From the NCBI RefSeq assembly GCF_017573545.1, contig NZ_JAGEOK010000002.1:62001-126000 (forward strand): 64,000 bases of DNA, in the 5' to 3' direction. The translations under genes and the position numbers were made by a program. The notes under the pieces were generated by a model, which saw nothing but the letters and a program-made list of their open reading frames with translations, was not told where the DNA came from and made no database searches. Source of the DNA: Actinomadura nitritigenes. Lineage in GTDB: Bacteria; Actinomycetota; Actinomycetes; Streptosporangiales; Streptosporangiaceae. Shown here one piece after another: positions 44,152 to 52,788 of the stretch (within the stretch, counting starts at the first letter, position 1; each line of letters opens with the position of its first letter).

Positions 44152-45210
44152 TCAGCGGGGGGCGGCGGTGCTGTCGCGCAGGATGACGTGGCCGGCGACG
44201 CGCTCGATGCGGCTGCGGCGGGCCGCCGGCTCGCGGAGGGCGAGGCCCATGACGTGCTCGCCCATCGCCTCCAGCGGCAGCGCGACGGTGGTGAGCGGCG
44301 GCGCCAGGTCGCGCACGATCGGGATGTCGTCGAAGCCCGCGAGGGAGATCTCGCCCGGCACCGCGACACCGTGGTCGCGCAGCGCGGCGAGCGCGCCGAT
44401 CGCCATCACGTCGGTCACCGCGAACACGCAGGTCGGACGGGGTTCGCGGCGCAGCAGCTCGGTCGCCGCGCGGTACCCGCCGTCGCGCGTGAAGGACTCC
44501 TCGACGATGTGCTCCTCGCGCAGCCGCACGCCCGCCTCGGCGAGCGCCTCGGTGAAGCCGCCGAGCCGGTCGGAGACGGTGGTGAGCGCGCGGGGCCCGG
44601 TGAGGACGGCGAAGTCGCGGTGGCCGAGGTCGAGCAGTGCGCGGGCGAGCGCCCCGGCGCCCTCCCGGTTCTGCGGCAGGACGGCGTCGACCTTGAGGCT
44701 GCGGTGCCGGCTGAGCACCGCGACGCGCCCGCCGGTGCGCTGGTAGGGCTCCAGCTCGCCGGCCATCGAGCGCTCCCAGTCGCGGTCCTCGAAGCCGGAG
44801 CCGATCAGCAGGATCGCGCGGGCCCGCTGCGCGCGCAGCATCGCCACGTACTCGATCTCGCGGGACGGGTCGCGGAACGTGCTGGCCAGCATGACGAGCA
44901 TCCCGTGCGCGGCGGCGGTGCGCATCACGCCGCGGGCGACGGCGGCGAAGTAGGGGTCGCTGACGTCGTGGCAGATCACCCCGACCGCCTTGCTGGAGGA
45001 GCTGGCGAGCGCCTGGGCGTGCGCGTTCGGGGTGTAGCTGAGCTCGGCGGCGGCGGCCAGCACCCGCTCCCGCAGGTCCGCCCTGACCTGCGACGTCCCG
45101 TTGAGCACGCGGGAGGCCGTGGCCAGCGACACCTCGGCCTGCCGGGCGACGTCCTGCAGCGTCACGTACGCCCGGTCCCCGGTGCGCGGCTCGTCCGCCG
45201 CCTCGGTCAT
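44152..45210 (-). CDS. LacI-family transcriptional regulator
   Basis: The 352-residue protein has an N-terminal LacI helix-turn-helix and hinge (VTLQDVARQAEVSLATASRVL, YTPNAHAQALAS) and a periplasmic-binding-protein-like sugar domain (VGVICHDVSDPYFAAVARGV, GFDDIPIVRDLAPPLTTV). ATG at 45210 has GAGGAGGA upstream. It is divergent from the ABC permease operon, whose promoter contains CAGAAAGCGCTTTCTG. The same site class upstream of the sugar dehydrogenase at 52.9 kb suggests it represses both units until a sugar-like inducer appears. Confidence 0.94.
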   Translation of the reverse strand: MTEAADEPRTGDRAYVTLQDVARQAEVSLATASRVLNGTSQVRADLRERVLAAAAELSYTPNAHAQALASSSSKAVGVICHDVSDPYFAAVARGVMRTAAAHGMLVMLASTFRDPSREIEYVAMLRAQRARAILLIGSGFEDRDWERSMAGELEPYQRTGGRVAVLSRHRSLKVDAVLPQNREGAGALARALLDLGHRDFAVLTGPRALTTVSDRLGGFTEALAEAGVRLREEHIVEESFTRDGGYRAATELLRREPRPTCVFAVTDVMAIGALAALRDHGVAVPGEISLAGFDDIPIVRDLAPPLTTVALPLEAMGEHVMGLALREPAARRSRIERVAGHVILRDSTAAPR

Positions 45211-45316
45211 GCGTCCTCCTCGTGGGAGCCGTCTCCCGCGCCTCCGGGCGGGAGACGCGGCCGTCCCGCGGCCCCTCGCCGGCCGCCGCGCGGCGGGCCG
45301 GTTCGGAAAGACCCTC

Positions 45317-45346
45317 TTGACCGCGCCCGGCGCAGGTTCTTACGGT
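45317..45346 (+). promoter_or_regulatory. Promoter of the NMT1-type ABC operon
   Basis: TTGACC (45317-45322), an 18-bp spacer, and TACGGT (45341-45346) make a good sigma-70-type promoter. The LacI-type operator starts 4 bp downstream. The arrangement closely parallels the promoter at 52755-52784. Confidence 0.65.
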
Positions 45347-45350
45347 ACCT

Positions 45351-45366
45351 CAGAAAGCGCTTTCTG
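45351..45366. promoter_or_regulatory. LacI-family operator
   Basis: CAGAAAGCGCTTTCTG is a perfect 16-bp palindrome with the central CG-containing core typical of LacI/GalR-family operators. A second partial copy, GCGCTTTCTCG, follows at 45370-45380. Bound repressor would block RNA polymerase just downstream of the -10. Confidence 0.8.
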
Positions 45367-45399
45367 AACGCGCTTTCTCGGCACGGTCCCGGAGGAACC

Positions 45400-46326
45400 A
45401 TGGTGAGTCAGCACCTCTCGCGGGGGGACGACCCCCCGCGCTCGGCGAACCGGCCCCGGCGCGGGCACGGCACGTCGGACGAGAAGCCGGCGGCGGACGC
45501 CGCGGGGGTCGTCGCCCGCGCCCGGCCGGGCGCGGGCGAACGGATCGCGGGCGCGCTGGAGTCGGCCTGGCGGCCGGTCGCGCTGCTCGTGGCCTGCTTC
45601 GCCGCCTGGTGGGCGATCACCGCGTTCAAACTGGTCGAGGCGTACCTGGTGCCCTCGCCGTGGACGACGCTGAAGCTCATGGGCGACAAGTGGGGCTACA
45701 TCTGGCACCACACCTGGGTGACGACCTACGAGACCCTCATCGGCTTCGCGCTCGCGGTGGCCATCGGGGTCTTCGCCGCGGTGATCATGGTGTACTCCAG
45801 CACGGTCGAGCGCACGCTCTACCCGATCCTGCTGTTCGCGCAGGTCATCCCCAAGATCGCGATCGCTCCGCTGTTCGTGGTCTGGCTCGGCTTCGGCATC
45901 GGCCCCAAGATCGTCGTGGCGGTGCTGATCGCGTTCTTCCCGGTGGTGATCTCGATGGTCGCCGGGCTGAAGGCGGTCGACCCGGAGATGCTGCAGCTGT
46001 CGTCCACGATGGGCGCGAGCGCGTTCGCCACCTTCAGCAAGATCCGGCTCCCGGCCTCGCTGCCGCACCTGTTCTCCGGCCTGAAGGTCGCCGTGACGCT
46101 GGCCGTCACCGGCGCCGTGGTCGGCGAGTTCGTCGGCGCGAACGAGGGCCTCGGCTACGTGATCCTGCAGGCCAACGGCAACATCGACACCCCGATGCTG
46201 TTCGCCGGGCTGCTGGTGATGTCCGCCATCGGCGTCGTGCTGTTCGTCGCCGTCGAGATCGCCGAGAAGCTGCTGCTCCCCTGGCACGCCAGCCGCCGCG
46301 GCGAGGCGGTCACCACCACCTACTGA
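45400..46326 (+). CDS. ABC transporter permease (NMT1/SsuC-TauC type)
   Basis: The 308-residue protein has a ~65-residue hydrophilic N-terminus and six TM helices, with the import-permease coupling loop MLQLSSTMGASAFATFSKIRLP (EAA-like). It belongs to the BPD permeases of nitrate, sulphonate, taurine and pyrimidine-precursor importers. It is the first gene of the operon; ATG at 45400 has GGAGGAA upstream. The operator at 45351-45366 implies LacI control, which is unusual for this importer class. Confidence 0.9.
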   Translation: MVSQHLSRGDDPPRSANRPRRGHGTSDEKPAADAAGVVARARPGAGERIAGALESAWRPVALLVACFAAWWAITAFKLVEAYLVPSPWTTLKLMGDKWGYIWHHTWVTTYETLIGFALAVAIGVFAAVIMVYSSTVERTLYPILLFAQVIPKIAIAPLFVVWLGFGIGPKIVVAVLIAFFPVVISMVAGLKAVDPEMLQLSSTMGASAFATFSKIRLPASLPHLFSGLKVAVTLAVTGAVVGEFVGANEGLGYVILQANGNIDTPMLFAGLLVMSAIGVVLFVAVEIAEKLLLPWHASRRGEAVTTTY

Positions 46327-46332
46327 CCCGGC

Positions 46333-46390
46333 GCCCGTTCCGAACGGGCCCCGTCCGAACCCGCCTCCACGAACCGGCCGTCCGGCCGGT
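46333..46390 (+). other. Intercistronic palindromes before the binding-protein gene
   Basis: GCCCGTTC/GAACGGGC (46333-46349) and ACCGGCCG/CGGCCGGT (46373-46390) are two palindromes in the gap between permease and lipoprotein genes. They may set different transcript stability or attenuate readthrough, a common way to adjust binding-protein levels. Confidence 0.55.
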
Positions 46391-46419
46391 AGCTCACCCC
46401 ACCCATGGAGGACCGTCCC

Positions 46420-47442
46420 ATGAAACTCCGCATCCTCGCCGTCTCCGTCCTGGTCCCGGCCATGGCCCTGGCGGCCGCCGCCTGCGGCGGCGACTCGGGC
46501 GAGACCACCGGCGCCTCGGGCAAGAAGCTGAAGAAGGTCACCCTCACGCTGAACTGGTACCCCTACGGCGAGCACGCGCCGTTCTACTACGGCAAGAAGA
46601 AGGGCATCTACGAGAAGCACGGCATCGACCTGGAGATCAAGGCGGGCCAGGGCTCGCAGAAGACCGTCCAGGCGACCGGCGCCGGGCAGACCGACTTCGG
46701 CTGGGCCGACACCCCGGCCCTGCTCGCCGCCGTCGACAAGGGCATGCCGATCAAGAGCATCGGGGTGTTCCTCCAGACCACGCCCGCGTCGGTGCAGGCG
46801 TTCAGCAGCAAGAACCTGAAGGCGCCCGCCGACCTCAAGGGCAAGAAGATCGCCATCACCGCGGGCGACGCGCTGTCGCGCACGTTCCCGGTGTTCCTGA
46901 AGAAGAACGGGCTGTCGGAGAGCGACGTCCAGCTGCAGAACACCGACCCGGCCGGGAAGATCGCCGCGGTCATCTCCGGCAAGGCGGACGGCCTCGTCGG
47001 GTTCGCCAACGACCAGGGCCCGACGGTCGCGAGCAAGTCCGGCAAGCCGGTGTCGTACCTGCGCTACTCCGACTTCGGGGTCAACTTCTTCTCCAACGGC
47101 CTGCTGGTCGGCGAGCGGAAGCTGAAGAGCGACGGCGACCTGGTCAAGGACATGGTCGCCGCCACCAGCGAGGCGTGGAGCGCCGCCGAGTCCGACCCGC
47201 AGGGCGCGGTCGCCAGCATGGCCGGCGCGTCCGAGCAGCTGCCGCCCACGCCGGTCGTGGCCGAGCAGTTCAAGACCACGCTGACGCTGCTGCACACGCA
47301 GGCGACGCAGGGCAAGGCGCCCGGCGTCGACACCGAGGACGACTGGAAGCAGACGATCACGCTGTTCCAGCAGACCGGGGTCATCGGCAAGGCCGAGGAG
47401 CCGTCGAAGTACTGGTCGCCGCAGCTGGCGGCGCAGGGATGA
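46420..47442 (+). CDS. NMT1/THI5-like ABC substrate-binding lipoprotein
   Basis: The 340-residue protein has a lipoprotein signal with lipobox ending ALAAAAC (Cys ~24). The mature domain begins VTLTLNWYPYGEHAPFYYGK, followed by GIYEKHGIDLEI and AGQTDFGWADTPALLA, all typical of the NMT1/THI5 and SsuA/TauA superfamily. Ligands in this family are usually pyrimidine precursors, riboflavin, sulphonates or aromatic compounds. The genomic setting (LacI, sugar-type dehydrogenases) suggests a carbohydrate-like or polyol ligand instead; this is inference. ATG at 46420 has GGAGG 7 nt upstream. Confidence 0.9.
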   Translation: MKLRILAVSVLVPAMALAAAACGGDSGETTGASGKKLKKVTLTLNWYPYGEHAPFYYGKKKGIYEKHGIDLEIKAGQGSQKTVQATGAGQTDFGWADTPALLAAVDKGMPIKSIGVFLQTTPASVQAFSSKNLKAPADLKGKKIAITAGDALSRTFPVFLKKNGLSESDVQLQNTDPAGKIAAVISGKADGLVGFANDQGPTVASKSGKPVSYLRYSDFGVNFFSNGLLVGERKLKSDGDLVKDMVAATSEAWSAAESDPQGAVASMAGASEQLPPTPVVAEQFKTTLTLLHTQATQGKAPGVDTEDDWKQTITLFQQTGVIGKAEEPSKYWSPQLAAQG

Positions 47443-48266
47443 GCGGACGGGCGATGAAGACCATGAGCCAACCGGGGAAGGCCGCGGCGGAGCAGGCCTC
47501 CGCCGTCGGGATCGACGAGGTGGCCGTCCGGTTCCGCAGCAAGAAGCGCGACGTCACCGCGCTGCGCGAGGTGTCGCTGGACGTCCCGATGGGGCAGTTC
47601 GTCGCGATCGTCGGGCCGTCCGGATGCGGGAAGTCGACCCTGCTGAAGCTGGTCGCGGGGCTGCTCAAGCCGTCCAGCGGGACCGTCCGGCTGCGCGGCG
47701 AGCAGGTCGCGGGACCGCGCGCCGACATCGGCTACGTGTTCCAGCGGGCCGCGCTGCTGGAGTGGCGCAGCGCCCGCAAGAACATCCTGCTCCAGGCGGA
47801 GATGCGCAAGATGCCCGCCGAGCAGGCGCGGCGGCGCACCGCCGAGCTGATGGAGATGACCGGGCTCACCGGCTTCGAGGACGCGCTGCCGCACGAGCTG
47901 TCCGGCGGCATGCAGCAGCGGGTCGCGCTGTGCCGGGCGCTGCTGCACGAGCCGCCCGTCCTGCTGATGGACGAGCCGTTCGGCGCGCTCGACGCGCTCA
48001 CCCGCGAGCAGCTCAACATCGAGATGAACCGGATCTGGCGGGAGACCGGGACCACCGTCCTGCTCGTCACGCACTCGGTCGCCGAGGCCGCGTACCTGGC
48101 GAACCGGGTCGTGGTGATGACCGACAGGCCCGGCACGATCGCCGAGGTCATCGACGTGGACCTGCCCGCGGAGCGGGACTACGCCGAGACCATGGCGCAG
48201 CCCGAGTTCGCCCGCGTCACGGGCCGGATCCGCAGGCTCCTCGGCGCCGGCGCGGCGCTCGACTAG
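47439..48266 (+). CDS. ABC transporter ATPase (NMT1/SsuB type)
   Basis: The 275-residue ATPase has Walker A GPSGCGKST, the Q-loop VFQRAALLEWR, signature LSGGMQQRVALCRAL, Walker B VLLMDEPFGALDAL and switch VTHSVAEAAYL. All catalytic residues are present. It overlaps the lipoprotein stop (ATGA) and completes the importer. The start could also be one of the internal Met codons (Met6 or Met9). Confidence 0.93.
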   Translation: MSGRAMKTMSQPGKAAAEQASAVGIDEVAVRFRSKKRDVTALREVSLDVPMGQFVAIVGPSGCGKSTLLKLVAGLLKPSSGTVRLRGEQVAGPRADIGYVFQRAALLEWRSARKNILLQAEMRKMPAEQARRRTAELMEMTGLTGFEDALPHELSGGMQQRVALCRALLHEPPVLLMDEPFGALDALTREQLNIEMNRIWRETGTTVLLVTHSVAEAAYLANRVVVMTDRPGTIAEVIDVDLPAERDYAETMAQPEFARVTGRIRRLLGAGAALD

Positions 48267-48349
48267 CGGCTCCTCCACCGTCGAGCCGGCTCCTCGCGAC
48301 GCCGGCTCCATCACCACTGCCCACATTACGAAGGCTGGGAAGGAACGGG

Positions 48350-49498
48350 ATGGCACGCAAGTCCATCGGGATCGTCATGAACGGCGTGACCGGCCGGATG
48401 GGATACCGGCAGCACCTCCTGCGCTCGATCCTCGCGATCCGCGAGCAGGGCGGGCTGCGGCTGGCGGACGGCACCGACCTGTGGCCGGAGCCGGTGCTGG
48501 TCGGCCGGTCGGAGACGAAGCTGCGGGACCTCGCCGCGCGGCACGGGCTGGACGCCTGGACGACCGACCTGGACGAGGCGCTGGCCCGTCCGGACACCGA
48601 GGTCTACTTCGACGCGCAGGTCACCAGCGCCCGCGTCGAGGCGATCCGCGCGGCGGTCGCGGCCGGGAAGCACGTCTACACCGAGAAGCCGCTCGCCGAC
48701 GACCTGGCGGGCGCGCTCGCGCTCGCCAGGCTCGCCGACGAGGCGGGCATCAAGCACGGCGTGGTGCAGGACAAGCTGTTCCTGCCGGGCCTGCTGAAGC
48801 TTAAGCGGCTGATCGACGGCGGCTTCTTCGGCCGGATCCTGTCGGTGCGCGGCGAGTTCGGCTACTGGGTGTTCGAGGGCGACTGGCAGGAGGCGCAGCG
48901 GCCGTCCTGGAACTACCGGGCCGAGGACGGCGGCGGGATCATCCTCGACATGTTCTGCCACTGGCGGTACGTGCTCGACGCGATCGCCCAGGTCAGGTCC
49001 GTGCAGGCGCTCGGTGCGACGCACATCCCCGAGCGGGTGGACGAGGACGGGAAGCCGTACCAGGCGACCGCCGACGACGCCGCGTACGGGATCTTCGAGC
49101 TGGACGGCGGGATCGTCGCGCAGATCAACTCGTCGTGGACGACCCGGGTGTTCCGCGACGAGCTGGTGGAGTTCCAGATCGACGGGACGGAGGGGTCGGC
49201 CGTCGCGGGGCTGCGGCGCTGCCGCGTCCAGCACCGGTCGATGACGCCGAAGCCGGTGTGGAACCCGGACCTGCCGGCGACGGAGGACTTCCGCGCGCAG
49301 TGGCAGGAGATCCCCGACAACACCGAGTTCGACAACGGCTTCAAGACGCAGTGGGAGATGTTCCTGCGGCACGTCACCGAGGACGCGCCGTTCTCCTGGG
49401 ACTTCTACGCGGGCGCGCGCGGGGTGCAGCTCGCGGAGCTCGGGCTCCAGGCGTGGCGCGAGGGGCGCCGCCTCGAGGTGCCGGAGCTGCGGCGATGA
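48350..49498 (+). CDS. Gfo/Idh/MocA-family oxidoreductase
   Basis: The 382-residue protein has an N-terminal Rossmann domain (KSIGIVMNGVTGRMGYRQH, with a GVTGRMG nucleotide loop; VTSARVEAIRAAVAAGKHVYTEKPLADD, with the EKP catalytic Lys) and a C-terminal alpha/beta domain (GGGIILDMFCHWRYVLD). It probably oxidises a hydroxyl of a sugar or inositol-like compound with NAD(P). It starts a three-gene overlapping unit with the DUF993 and isomerase genes. ATG at 48350 has AAGGAACGGG upstream. Confidence 0.9.
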   Translation: MARKSIGIVMNGVTGRMGYRQHLLRSILAIREQGGLRLADGTDLWPEPVLVGRSETKLRDLAARHGLDAWTTDLDEALARPDTEVYFDAQVTSARVEAIRAAVAAGKHVYTEKPLADDLAGALALARLADEAGIKHGVVQDKLFLPGLLKLKRLIDGGFFGRILSVRGEFGYWVFEGDWQEAQRPSWNYRAEDGGGIILDMFCHWRYVLDAIAQVRSVQALGATHIPERVDEDGKPYQATADDAAYGIFELDGGIVAQINSSWTTRVFRDELVEFQIDGTEGSAVAGLRRCRVQHRSMTPKPVWNPDLPATEDFRAQWQEIPDNTEFDNGFKTQWEMFLRHVTEDAPFSWDFYAGARGVQLAELGLQAWREGRRLEVPELRR

Positions 49499-50625
49499 AG
49501 ATCGAGCTGCCGGAACCGGACGGGACGCTCGTCCCGTACACGATGGGCGAGCCGCGCGCCTATCCCCCGCCGTCCGGGCCGGCGTCGTCGCGGGTCGCGT
49601 ACGCGGCGGCGCACGTGGTCGCCGATCCGTTCGGCGACTCGCTGGACTGGGACGCGACGCTGGCGTTCCGCCGCCACCTGTGGTCGTACGGGCTGGGCGT
49701 CGCGGAGGCGATGGACACGGCGCAGCGCGGGATGGGGCTGGACTGGGCGACGACCCGGGAGCTCATCGTGCGCAGCAGTGAGGAAGCGCTTTCAGCAGGC
49801 GGCCGGATCGTCTGCGGAGCGGGCACCGACCAGCTCCCGCCCGGCCCGGCGACCCTGGAGCAGATCACCGCCGCCTACGAGGAGCAGCTCGGCGTCATCG
49901 AGGGCGCCGGTGCCGTCCCGGTGCTGATGGCGAGCCGCCACCTCGCCGCCGCCGCGCGCGGGCCGGAGGACTACGCGGCGGTGTACGGGCGGCTGCTGCC
50001 GCAGCTGCGGAACCCGGCCGTCCTGCACTGGCTCGGCCCGATGTTCGACCCGGCGCTCGAGGGCTACTGGGGCTCGTCCGACCTGGACGCCGCCGCCGAC
50101 GCGGTGCTGGCGCTCATCGGCGAGCACGCCGCGTCGGTCGACGGCGTCAAGATCTCGCTGCTGGACGCCGGCCGGGAGATCGCGTTCCGGCGGCGCCTGC
50201 CGGCCGGCGTCCGGCTCTACACCGGCGACGACTTCAACTACCCGGAGCTGATCAAGGGCGACGCCGAGGGGCACAGCGACGCGCTGCTCGGGATCTTCGA
50301 CCCGATCGCCCCGGCGGCCGCCGCCGCGCTGCACGCCCTCGACCGGGGCTCGGACGCCTACGACGAGATCTTCGCACCGACGCTGCCGCTCGCCCGGCAC
50401 CTCTTCGAGACCCCCACCTTCTACTACAAGACCGGCGTCGTGTTCCTCGCCTGGCTGGCCGGCCACCAGCGGCACTTCCGGATGGTCGGCGGGCTGGAGT
50501 CGGCGCGGTCCGTCCCGCACCTGACCCGGCTGTTCCGGCTCGCCGACGCGGCCGGGCTCCTCCCCGACCCGGACCTCGCCGCGACCCGGATGCGCGCCTG
50601 GCTGACCGTCCAGGGGGCCGCATGA
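49495..50625 (+). CDS. DUF993 family protein (DapA-like TIM barrel)
   Basis: The 376-residue protein begins MKIELPEPDGTLVPYTMGEP, with SSRVAYAAAHVVADPF, GAGTDQL, VDGVKISLLD (candidate Schiff-base Lys) and LYTGDDFNYPELIKGD. It is DUF993, related to dihydrodipicolinate synthase/aldolases and regularly found next to Gfo/Idh and isomerase genes. It may cleave or dehydrate the keto-sugar made by the neighbouring dehydrogenase. The ATG overlaps the previous stop. An AGGAAGCGCTTTCAG sequence inside the gene resembles the LacI operator. Confidence 0.85.
   Translation: MKIELPEPDGTLVPYTMGEPRAYPPPSGPASSRVAYAAAHVVADPFGDSLDWDATLAFRRHLWSYGLGVAEAMDTAQRGMGLDWATTRELIVRSSEEALSAGGRIVCGAGTDQLPPGPATLEQITAAYEEQLGVIEGAGAVPVLMASRHLAAAARGPEDYAAVYGRLLPQLRNPAVLHWLGPMFDPALEGYWGSSDLDAAADAVLALIGEHAASVDGVKISLLDAGREIAFRRRLPAGVRLYTGDDFNYPELIKGDAEGHSDALLGIFDPIAPAAAAALHALDRGSDAYDEIFAPTLPLARHLFETPTFYYKTGVVFLAWLAGHQRHFRMVGGLESARSVPHLTRLFRLADAAGLLPDPDLAATRMRAWLTVQGAA
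49792..49803. promoter_or_regulatory. Operator-like site inside the DUF993 gene
   Basis: GGAAGCGCTTTC matches the 12-bp core GAAAGCGCTTTC with one mismatch. It lies ~300 bp into the gene. It could be an auxiliary operator for looping or roadblock, or a chance match. Confidence 0.35.
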
Positions 50626-51425
50626 CCAGGTTCAGCCTCAACCAGTGGACGACCCGGCACTGGCCCGTCCCCGACCTGCTCGCGGGGTGCGCGTCCGCCG
50701 GCGTGGCGGGCGTGGGCCTGTGGCGCGAGCCCGTCGCCGAGTACGGCCTGGCCCGCACCGCGAAGCTCGTCCGGGACCACGGCCTCGCGGTCACGTCGCT
50801 GTGCCGGAGCGGCTTCTTCCAGAACCCGGACGCCCTGGCCGACAACCGCCGCGCGATCGAGGAGGCCGCGGCGCTCGGCACCCCCGTCCTGTGCCTGGTC
50901 AGCGGCGGCCTGCCGGACGGCTCCCGGGACCTGGACGGCGCCCGGTCGCGGGTCGCGGACCTGCTCGCCGAGCTGGCGCCCTACGCGGGCGAGCACGGCG
51001 TCCGGCTGGCGCTGGAACCGCTGCACCCGATGTACTGCTCGGACCGGTGCGTCGTCTCCACCCTCGCCCAGGCCCTCGACCTGGCCGCGCCGTTCCCGTC
51101 CGCGCAGGTCGGCGTCATGGTCGACACCTACCACCTGTGGTGGGACCCGGACGTGTGGGACGGCATCGCGCGCGCGGGCGCGGAGGGCCGGATCGCGCTG
51201 TTCCAGGTCGCCGACTGGGTGACGCCGCTGCCCGAGGGCGTCCTCACCGGCCGCGGCATGCTCGGCGACGGCCGCATCGAGCTGCGCCGGTTCCGCGAGG
51301 CGGTGGACGCCACCGGCTACACCGGCCCGATCGAGGTCGAGATCTTCAACGACGAGCTCTGGGCGATGCCCGGCCCCGCCGCCCTCGACCTCGCCCTGTC
51401 CCGCTTCGCCCAGCACGTCGTATGA
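50622..51425 (+). CDS. Sugar phosphate isomerase/epimerase-family TIM-barrel protein
   Basis: The 267-residue AP-endonuclease-2-like barrel begins FSLNQWTTRHWPVPDLLAGC, with LALEPLHPMYCSDRCVVST (metal Glu), VGVMVDTYHLWWDPD (Asp, His), and GPIEVEIFNDELW (Glu). Members interconvert keto-sugars such as inosose or hexuloses. It overlaps the DUF993 stop (ATGA) and closes the catabolic unit, consistent with isomerisation of the oxidised intermediate. Confidence 0.9.
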   Translation: MTRFSLNQWTTRHWPVPDLLAGCASAGVAGVGLWREPVAEYGLARTAKLVRDHGLAVTSLCRSGFFQNPDALADNRRAIEEAAALGTPVLCLVSGGLPDGSRDLDGARSRVADLLAELAPYAGEHGVRLALEPLHPMYCSDRCVVSTLAQALDLAAPFPSAQVGVMVDTYHLWWDPDVWDGIARAGAEGRIALFQVADWVTPLPEGVLTGRGMLGDGRIELRRFREAVDATGYTGPIEVEIFNDELWAMPGPAALDLALSRFAQHVV

Positions 51426-51449
51426 CCCCCCGGGCGACGTCCACCCGCG

Positions 51450-51489
51450 GCGAGCCGTCGCCGTGAGGGCGCGCGGAACGGCGGCTCGC
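51450..51489. repeat. Degenerate hairpin overlapping a gene start (repeat family member D)
   Basis: GCGAGCCG (51450-51457) pairs with CGGCTCGC (51482-51489), and CCGT (51461) with ACGG (51478). Its left arm GCGGCGAGCCGTCG matches members A-C. Unlike them, it lies between two plus-strand genes and the loop contains the GTG start of the permease. Confidence 0.65.
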
Positions 51490-52758
51490 GGCGCGCCGGC
51501 GGGCGGGGAGGGCGAGGGGCGGACGTGGCGGGCGGCGTCCGGGGCGTGGCTCGGGATCGGGACGGCGCCGGGCGCGCTCGTCCTCGGCGCGCAGGTCGGC
51601 GGGCGGCACGGCGGCGCGCTGCCCGTCGCCGTGCTCGCGGCGGGCGGCGCCGTGATGACGGCGCTGCTCGCCGCGCAGGGACGGCTCGGCCTGCGCCCGC
51701 CCGCGGGCGAGGGCGCCGGCATGACCGTCCTCGCCCCGCGCTACCTGCCGCCGGTCGCCGAGCGGGCGTTCACCGCGCTGCTCGCGGTCGCGATGGCCGG
51801 CTGGTTCGGCTTCAACGTCGGGCTCGGCGGCGCCGCCCTCGCCGCGCTCACCGGCCTGCCGGACGCGGCCGGGGCCGTCCTGCTGACGGTCCCGATCGCC
51901 GCGGTCCTGCTGGCCGGCGGCGGGCGCTGGAACGCGATCGCGGTCGCCACCACGCTGACCGCCATCGCGCTGATCGGGATCGTCGCGGTGCGGCTGCCGC
52001 CGCCCGCGTCGCCGGTGTCGTTCGCGCGGGACGGCCCGTTCGCCGGGCTCGCCGCCGACCTGGCCGGCTACATCGGCTACGTGTCGGTGTTCGCGGTGCG
52101 GGCGCCGGACTTCACCGCCGGGCTGCGCGGCCGCCGCGATCTCGCGGCGTGCGTCGCGCTGCTGGTCGGCCCGGCGCTGGCGGCGTCGGTGGTCGGCGCG
52201 GGCGTGGCGGCGGCGAGCGGATCCACCGACGTGGTGGCGGTGCTGGCCGGCCCGGACGGGCTGCCCGCCGCGAACCTGTTCGTCGCCGCGTCGGTGATCG
52301 CGCCGACGTTCGCCGCCGTGCACTCCGGCGCCCTCGCCGTCCGCCGCTTCCTCCCCGCGGGGCGCGGGCCGGACGGTCCGCCCGGCGCGCGGGCGCGGCC
52401 GGGCGCCCAGGTGTGGGGCGTGCTGGCGATCGCGGTGCCCGGCGCGGTGCTCGCTGCGCTGCGCGTCGACCGGATGCTGCTCGACTGGCTGACGGTGCTG
52501 GCCGCCGCGCTGCCGGCGCTCGTCCCGCCGATGGCCGCCGAGGCGGCGCGGCGGCGGCGCGGGCGTCCCGCCCGTCCCGTCCGGACGTGGATCTGGGCGC
52601 CGGGCGCGGTGCTCGCCGTCGCGCTGACGCTGGCCGGGCACGCGGCGGCGGCTCCGGTCGGGCTCGCGGTGTCGGCCGCCGCGACGCTCGCGCATGCCCG
52701 GTCGGCGCGCGCCCGGCCGGCCTCCGGCCACCCGATCCGGCTCCGAATTCGTCCTTGA
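51463..52758 (+). CDS. NCS1-like (cytosine/purine permease-type) membrane protein
   Basis: The 431-residue protein has about 12 hydrophobic helices, with features of cytosine/purine permeases (WLGIGTAPGALVLGAQVGG, MAGWFGFNVGLGGAAL, DLAGYIGYVSVFAVRAPDFT). The family match is moderate; sequence is extremely Ala/Gly-rich. GTG at 51463 is the only in-frame start before the first helix and lies in the loop of hairpin D. It may import a nucleobase-like or other small substrate for the upstream catabolic genes. Confidence 0.65.
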   Translation: MRARGTAARGAPAGGEGEGRTWRAASGAWLGIGTAPGALVLGAQVGGRHGGALPVAVLAAGGAVMTALLAAQGRLGLRPPAGEGAGMTVLAPRYLPPVAERAFTALLAVAMAGWFGFNVGLGGAALAALTGLPDAAGAVLLTVPIAAVLLAGGGRWNAIAVATTLTAIALIGIVAVRLPPPASPVSFARDGPFAGLAADLAGYIGYVSVFAVRAPDFTAGLRGRRDLAACVALLVGPALAASVVGAGVAAASGSTDVVAVLAGPDGLPAANLFVAASVIAPTFAAVHSGALAVRRFLPAGRGPDGPPGARARPGAQVWGVLAIAVPGAVLAALRVDRMLLDWLTVLAAALPALVPPMAAEAARRRRGRPARPVRTWIWAPGAVLAVALTLAGHAAAAPVGLAVSAAATLAHARSARARPASGHPIRLRIRP

Positions 52759-52784
52759 CGGCAGGCGAGAGCCGGTCGTACGTT
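52755..52784 (+). promoter_or_regulatory. Promoter of the sugar dehydrogenase gene
   Basis: TTGACG (52755-52760), an 18-bp spacer and TACGTT (52779-52784) form a promoter of the same design as that at 45317-45346. It begins inside the last codons of the permease gene. Two LacI-type operators follow immediately. Confidence 0.65.
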
Positions 52785-52788
52785 TTCG

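Noticed and set aside
44188..45399. Plus-strand extension of the ABC permease upstream into the LacI region
   Set aside because: It is antisense to the LacI gene. The permease has its own SD and ATG at 45400 downstream of a promoter and operator.
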